Shown here: piece after piece, positions 58,501 through 64,000 of the stretch | How positions within the stretch are numbered: position 1 is the first letter of the stretch | Layout: the number at the start of each line of letters is the position of its first letter | Notes under the pieces: generated by a model | Database searches by the model: none | Told to the model about the DNA's origin: nothing | What the model saw: the letters and a program-made list of their open reading frames with translations, nothing else | Program-made: the position numbers and the translations under genes | NCBI GenBank assembly: GCA_038502055.1 | Contig: JAXRKN010000043.1 | Location: 992,001 to 1,056,000, forward strand | Origin: Tanytarsus gracilentus | Lineage: Eukaryota; Arthropoda; Insecta; Diptera; Chironomidae | Reading direction: 5' to 3' | Length of the DNA: 64,000 nt

Positions 58501-61500
58501 GAAAACGATGTCGATGAGACAAATGAAGAGTTGTTGACTGACGGAAGACTTTTTACGACTTTACTACCGACTTCAACGTCAAATCCAAATGCTGGCTACA
58601 TGCCATTCTTCACCAATCAAAATGCCCTCATTCGATATATTTTGAAGCCAAGTGGAAACATGGTAAAAATGAAGTGTCCCGCAAAAGGTTATCCTGAGCC
58701 AAAATGGGAATGGACAAAAGATGGCATTCCAATTGAGAGAAATTTAGGCATTGTCGTATACAATAAAATGGGCATTACACTTGAAGATCTTGTTCCTGCT
58801 GACAATGGCGAGTACACATGTAACGTCTGTAATGTCTACGGATGTATTTCTTTCACCGCGAAGCTGGAAGTAAACGGTAAGAATTTTAATTAAGCTTTAA
58901 AAAATGACATAAAGACACCCGAAAAAAATATATACATAAATTCTTTAAAGAACGCTTCCCATCCGCACCGGTTATAAGAGAAGGATTTCCGAAAAATCAA
59001 AGTGCCGTTGAAAATTCCACAATTGTCTTTGAGTGTTCACTAATTTCCGATTTGGGTGCGCACGTTCAATGGACGAGAAAAAACTCGAACGGATCACATT
59101 CGAAACTCGAGGTATCAATATCGCACGCACTGACTCTGGTGATGGATAAAAATTACTTCCGATTTTATTTCATCTTTCCGTTGCTCTTTTTTTCTCGTGT
59201 GGTGTTGAGTTTCCGATACTTTTTCTCTCAAACGATCTCAGTTTGTGGTTTATTAGGAAATTTCCCTTTCGTTTTATATTTATTTCGTAGAAAATTTATT
59301 GGTGTTGGATTTATAAATTTTTAAATAGCAAATGATTCACTTTTCAGATAGAGTAAATCATCCGCCACTGTTTAAGAAGCATTTACAGAATGAGACTGTG
59401 CTTTTGGGAAGTAATGTAACTTTTGAGGTTACAATCATTTCCGATCTGCATCGATCGAGTAATTGGATACGACAAAAGTGTCTCAATAGCAGCGACCCCT
59501 TATGCAAGAAAGAAATTGTTGAGGTGATGGAAGTGACGGCATTTAGAAAATTGCATGAAATAATTTTATTAACAAATTTATTGACCTTTTTAAAAACTTA
59601 CTAATATTTATTAATTGATAATGTGCATGAAGATCTAATTGATTTGTATTAGTTTTTTTTCTAGGATTTTAAAAAATTATCATTATCATAGTATTAATTT
59701 TTATTAAAATTCTAATTTATTGAAACTAGTTGAAATTTTTAAAAATTTCATCTCGAAATGCTCGAAAAAATTAATTCTTAATAATACCTACTTATAAAAA
59801 CCCTAAACAACTAAAATCTCTAAAATTTTCTAACCCTTACACAAAATATTCTCATCTTTTTTCTAAAAAAAATCCTTCAAAAATTTTTCCCACAGGTCGA
59901 TGAAGAAAACCCCGAAAAACTTCGTCTCGAGAACGTCACATTTGCTGACTCAGGGTGGTATACATGCATGGCCGCCAACAGTTTAGGCAGTTCAACTTCA
60001 AGTGCATATTTAAACGTCGTCGATAAACTTGATCCCGAGATAACATCGGCTCCACCACAGAAAAATGAGTGGTATGAAATTCTCGTAATGTGTCTGATGT
60101 TCTTCTTCTTATTTGCTCTGATGATCATAATTTTTGTGTGGAAAAAATACACAAAAACAAAGAAGCTTCAAAGACAAATGGAGAGAGTCAATCAATGGAC
60201 AAAGAAAGTCATTGTTGTGCAGCCATGCGTTGATAACACAAATCCGGCAATTTCCGATTCGTTGGTGAGTTCAAAAATTAAGATTTAAATTAGTTTGAAA
60301 ATTAATTTTGACATGAGATGAAAATTTAGAAATTATTTGATTAAAATATAAAAGGTTCAAATCCTAAAAATTTAATTTGTGGATTAATCTTGAGTTTCCA
60401 TTTTTTTTTAAATTTCTCTCTCAATTTTTTTAGCAAATGCCAATTGTGAGAATAGAAAAGCATCGAACGACGATGACTGGCAATTCAAATGATCCCAACA
60501 TGATTTCTGAATATGAATTTCCGATCGATCTTAATTGGGAATTTCCACGATGTAATTTAGAGCTCGGCAATCCATTGGGTGAGGGTGCGTTTGGCAAAGT
60601 CGTTATGGCTCACGCACATGGTTTAGTGAAGAATGGACAGGCTACAACTGTAGCCGTTAAAATGCTAAAGGAAGGACACACCGATGAAGATGTCAAGGAT
60701 CTCGTTTGCGAGATGGAAGTTATGAAAATGATTGGCACGCATATAAACATTATAAATCTCCTCGGCTGTTGCTCACAAGACGGCCCACTTTATGTAATTG
60801 TTGAATTTGCGCCGCACGGTAATTTACGAGACTTTTTGCGTAAACATCGTCCATCGGCATACAATGACGAACCATCTGAGAAAGAGAAACAATCGCTGAC
60901 GCAAAAAGATCTGGTTTCATTTTCATACCAGATCGCACGTGGAATGCAATATTTAGCGAGTCGAAAGTGTATTCACAGAGATTTAGCCGCCAGGAATGTT
61001 CTCGTTAGCGATGACTTCGTGATGAAAATTGGTGAGGCTTTTAGCAACGTGCTACACTTGAAAATATTTTTCTTAATACTCAGAATTTTTTTTGCAGCCG
61101 ACTTTGGCCTTGCACGAGATATTCACAGTCAAGATTATTATAGAAAAACAACAGACGGCAGATTGCCTGTAAAGTGGATGAGGTATTTTTTTTGAGAAAT
61201 TTTCCACCATAAATTTTTCATTTGTTTTATTTATGAATTAATTCGCAGCCCGGAATCGCTATTCGATAAAGTTTACGATGCTCAGAGTGATGTGTAAGTA
61301 AAACAATTTAATTTTTAATTCACTTAAATGCATTTGATTTTATATTCTTTTCTGTGTAAATTTTTTAGTTGGTCTTATGGCATATTGTTGTGGGAAATAA
61401 TGACCCTAGGTGGCACTCCTTATCCGAGTGTCCCGAGTGTAAAAAATCTCTTTGAGCTACTAAAGAAGGGTGAACGTATGGAAAAACCTGCATTGTGCTC

Positions 61501-61839
61501 AATTGATATGTAAGAGATTAATTTTTATATATTTTTTATATGCGAGATAATTTTTATGTATTTTTTTAGTTACATGTTGATGCGAGAATGCTGGCACTGG
61601 AACACTAGAGAACGTCCAACATTTGACGAAATTGTCGAAGACTTAGATAAGATTCTCAGCATTACGGCCAATGAAGAGTATTTAGATTTAGGTAGGAATT
61701 TCATATTTTTTTAAAAACAATGAAATATAATTAAATTTAACATTTTTTAGGATTACCTCAGCTTGAAACTCCACCCGAAAGTGACGAAGATGAAACGGAC
61801 GATGATGAAAATGAAGAAAGATTTCCTCATCTACTTTAG
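55596..61839 (+). CDS. htl: FGF receptor tyrosine kinase, heartless type (two Ig domains)
   Basis: Receptor for FGF ligands; the Drosophila homologue guides mesoderm and glia. Exons: 55596-55698 (signal peptide), 58451-58876, then either 58951-59111 or 59348-59523, then 59896-60264, 60434-61031, 61098-61182, 61249-61293, 61369-61509, 61570-61691 and 61751-61839. These give 712 or 717 residues. An acidic stretch precedes the first Ig domain (KCPAKGYPEPKWEW ... GEYTCNVCN). The second Ig ends WYTCMAANSLG. A membrane segment lies at about 290-312. The kinase has GEGAFGKV, VAVKML, HRDLAARN, DFGLARD, activation-loop YYRKTTDG and KWMSPESL. Two Ig domains and the tail PQLETPPESDEDE fit heartless better than breathless, which has more Ig domains. 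FGFR identity is certain; the htl assignment is probable. Confidence 0.93.
55699..58450 (+). other. FGF receptor intron after the signal-peptide exon
   Basis: 2.75 kb intron between donor GGGTGAGT and acceptor atttttacag. No extra Ig-coding exon was recognised, consistent with a two-Ig receptor. Contains a perfect tRNA B-box word (ggttcgaatcc) at 56036-56046 without a matching A box. Confidence 0.5.
58951..59111 (+). other. htl: FGFR alternative exon a: first half of membrane-proximal Ig domain
   Basis: 161-nt exon, entered in phase 1 after tttaaag and left in phase 0 at GAG|GTATCA. It reads ERFPSAPVIREGFPKNQS, then STIVFECSLISDLGAHVQW and ends SKLE. This is homologous to the start of vertebrate FGFR Ig domain III (ERSPHRPIL ... 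QWIKH) and keeps the B-strand cysteine and the core tryptophan. With the next common exon (WYTCMAA) it makes a complete disulfide-bonded Ig fold. Confidence 0.85.
59348..59523 (+). other. htl: FGFR alternative exon b: second version of the same half Ig domain
   Basis: 176-nt exon, also entered in phase 1 (cacttttcag) and left in phase 0 at GAG|GTGATG. It reads DRVNHPPLFKKHLQNETV, then NVTFEVTIISDLHRSSNW, and ends KKEIVE. It aligns with exon a along its length (shared FE-x-x-x-ISDL and N/Q-W). The B-strand cysteine is replaced by valine, and two other cysteines occur later in CLNSSDPLC. Splicing a to b at these sites gives ATA GAG TAA, a stop, so the two cannot both be used unless the alternative acceptor at 59327 is chosen. 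Confidence 0.8.
60347..60378 (+). repeat. short dispersed repeat with tRNA B-box-like core, copy 2
   Basis: Contains ggttcaaatcctaaaa followed by atttaattt, matching copy 1 over about 24 of 28 positions. Located in the intron just upstream of the kinase exon. No A box or acceptor-stem pairing, so not a tRNA. Confidence 0.4.
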
Positions 61840-62272
61840 AATTTTTTTTAAAACTTTTAACAATTAAGGTTGTTGTACAATTTAAGCTTAAGTCATACGA
61901 GAGTGAAATGTAAAATTAAAAAATTTAATGCATTTTTTGAAGAAGAAAAATCAAATGATTTTATGAATGAAATTATTAATATAACTAAGACTTTTTTGTA
62001 TTGTATTCAATGTGAATCAATAAATAAATTTAGTAATTTTAGAAATTTAAAAAATTATTTTTATTATCGCATCATGACTTGCAATTGATAAAAAACCGTT
62101 ACAGAAAAATTCAAATTTTTGCTTCACTTTTTTCGCTTCAAATAATCATTAAAAATCATTAAGTCATTAAATTAGTCGGCAAAAAAAAATTTCACAAATT
62201 TAATTCAATTTCGCATTAAACAAAGTAATTTGCGTACTTATAGACTTACGAACGACACAAAGAAGCTCTCAA
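61840..62272. other. FGF receptor 3' UTR and PLAA promoter region
   Basis: AT-rich 433 nt. Overlapping AATAAA hexamers at 62019-62028 mark a likely polyadenylation site for the receptor. The remaining 240 nt should contain the PLAA promoter; no clear Inr/DPE pair was found. Confidence 0.5.
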
Positions 62273-64000
62273 ATGGATGTGAAAGTTGAAGATTTCAAGC
62301 TATCGACAGAAATTAGCGGACATTCGCTGGATGTTCGGAGTGTAGCTTACGCAAATAATTGCATTGTCTCTGGATCTCGCGATAAGACAGCTCGTGTGTG
62401 GGAAAGGCAGGATGATGGGTTAGTTAATCGATACTAAACACTGTTATAATTTAAATTTTATGATTTAAACTATTTTTAGCATAAATTTCAAGCAATCTGA
62501 ACTGCTTTCGGACCATTCGAATTTTGTTTCGGCTGTGTGTGTTTTGAACGACGGAAAATGGCTTGCGACTGGCTCGAATGACAAGACAATATGTCTATAT
62601 CTTTTCGGAATAGCTCAACCGTTCGCGACACTCACCGATCACACAAGCACTGTATGCTCATTGAGTCAAGGCTTAGAATCGAAGATTCTCTTTAGTGGAA
62701 GCTGGGATCAGACAGCTAGAATTTGGAACAATTTAGACATTAATAGCAATTCAATTGAATTAAAAGGACACGAGGCAGCAGTTTGGGCTGTTTGTACTCT
62801 CAAAAGTGGAAAATATGCAACTGGATCTGCTGACAAAAACATTTTCATCTGGAATCAAAAGGGCGAAAAGTTGGTAGTGCTGAAAGGTCACACTGATTGT
62901 ATTCGTGGTCTAATTGGACTTGATGATGGATCTCTTTTGAGTGCATCAAATGACGCAACAATTCGACATTGGAGCGATACGTATGACTGCCTGAATGAAT
63001 TTCACGGCCATTCGAACTACATTTACACAATTGCATTAAATCCGGCGCTTGGTGACGCTTTTGTGACTGGAAGTGAGGATAATACTATTAGATTGTGGTC
63101 CGTTAGTAAAGGAGCTCTTGGAGACGCACTTGCACTTCCAGCTCAATCCGTTTGGAGTGTGACTTGCATGGACAATGGCGATATAATCACAGGTTCAAGT
63201 GACTCTCTCATTCGTGTCTTTACAAAAGATCCATCGAGAGCTGCAAGTGATGATGCTTTATCTGCTTATGAGACTGCAATTTCTACACGAAAACTCGAAC
63301 AAGGCATGGAGCTGGGTGGTGTTAAAGTTAATGATTTGCCTGGACCTGAAAGTCTTCTTGTGGAAGGTACCGAAGAGGGTCAAACGAGACTTGTTCGTCA
63401 GCCTAATGGAAAAATTCTCTGCTATCAGTGGACGAGCGGTAAATGGGAGTGTGTCGGCGATGTTATGGGAGCGGCTGGAGGCACTCAAGAGACATCGGGA
63501 AAGAAGCTCTACGAAGGAATTGAGTATGATTATGTTTTTAATGTCGATATCGAGGATGGAGCGCCGCCATTGAAACTTCCTTATAATCGCGCCGACGATC
63601 CTTGGCTCGCTGCTCAAAAGTTTATCCACAAAAATGAACTTCCACAAGTTTATCTCGAACAAGTGGCAAATTTCATTACAACAAACTCAGATCAAATCGC
63701 AAGACCAGTGGTTCAAGAAGGTTTCGTTGATCCTTTTACTGGCGGTGGCCGCTATGTTCCTTCTTCTGCAACTGAAAGTGCACCCGTCAATAATTCAAAC
63801 GTTAATGTGAACTTTAGAGAGCGTTCAGGAATGGTCAATGTCGATCCATTTACGGGCGGAAGTAGCTATTCATCTAACAAGAAAGACTTGATTGTTAAAA
63901 AGCACATCCCGTTCATGACTTACACGGCATTCGATACGTGTGATGCAATGAAAGTTCTCGTTAAGCTCAAAGAATTCAATAATCAACTCACCGAAGAGGT
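62273..64000 (+). CDS. Plap: phospholipase A2-activating protein (PLAA/Doa1/Ufd3), partial
   Basis: Ubiquitin-binding cofactor of the p97/VCP segregase. Two exons in the window, 62273-62418 and from 62480 on. The frame is still open at the window edge, giving about 555 residues of an expected 780-800. WD40 repeats of the N-terminal propeller are plain (SGSRDKTARVWE, TGSNDKTICLY, SGSWDQTARIWN, TGSADKNIFIWN, SASNDATIRHW, TGSEDNTIRLW, TGSSDSLIRVF): seven blades. The PFU ubiquitin-binding domain follows (GPESLLVEG, KWECVGDVMG, YEGIEYDYVF, DDPWLAAQ). Then come two DPFTGG repeats, and IVKKHIPF, which begins the PUL domain that binds p97. The first intron uses a GTTAGT donor. Confidence 0.95.

Noticed and set aside
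59052..59324. A 90-codon plus-strand frame running from FGFR exon a into the following intron.
   Set aside because: The conserved part stops at the GAG|GTATCA donor; the rest is hydrophobic low-complexity translation of T-rich intron.
59328..59347. An upstream acceptor (aaatag) that would add QMIHFS to FGFR exon b and allow a and b to be joined in frame.
   Set aside because: The polypyrimidine tract is weaker than for the acceptor at 59347 and the added residues have no counterpart in the family. It remains a caveat to strict mutual exclusion.
63258..63662. Minus-strand frame of 134 codons antisense to PLAA.
   Set aside because: Shadow of the PFU-coding region, which is strongly conserved on the plus strand.

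Overview
The window looks like nuclear DNA of a dipteran insect, most probably a nematoceran with a small AT-rich genome such as a non-biting midge. The basis is a lola (longitudinals lacking) locus with its insect-specific BTB head and alternative zinc-finger tails, a two-Ig FGF receptor of the heartless type, Inr+DPE core promoters of the arthropod kind, mostly short introns and very AT-rich spacers. The species call is inference; gene identities were read from translated exons and family knowledge, with no database search.

Layout. Positions 200-24118 (minus strand) are lola. A candidate first exon with Inr and DPE lies at 24118-23970. Then comes a long 5' intron region. Five constitutive coding exons (14717-13397) encode the BTB domain, a basic stretch and an acidic region. 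After a 4.3 kb intron comes a fan of alternative 3' terminal units from 9130 down to 200. I resolve twelve units: ten with a pair of zinc fingers, one with a single finger and one with none. Each starts with an acceptor in the same phase, so each can be joined to the same donor at 13397. A thirteenth unit looks decayed.

From 24232 to 49054 lies a packed run of housekeeping genes, many as divergent or convergent pairs: Gemin3/DDX20 helicase (-), C3orf33/MISO mitochondrial protein (+), the lipid-transfer protein VPS13B (+, 12 exons, 3523 aa), ATP23 protease (-), mitochondrial EF-Ts (+), glucosamine-6-phosphate N-acetyltransferase (-), cytosolic PheRS alpha (+) and a small RING protein (-). Two VPS13B introns host antisense genes for secreted proteins: a two-domain chymotrypsin-fold protease whose second domain is catalytically dead, and a tandem pair of leucine-rich-repeat proteins.

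From 49568 to 61839 (+) is the FGF receptor, with a distant 5' exon, a 6 kb first intron and compact kinase exons. Two phase-matched neighbouring exons encode alternative first halves of the membrane-proximal Ig domain; this is the most interesting observation here. The window ends inside a PLAA (phospholipase A2-activating protein/Doa1/Ufd3) gene on the plus strand.

I found no tRNA or rRNA gene, no transposon, no CRISPR array and nothing prokaryotic or viral.
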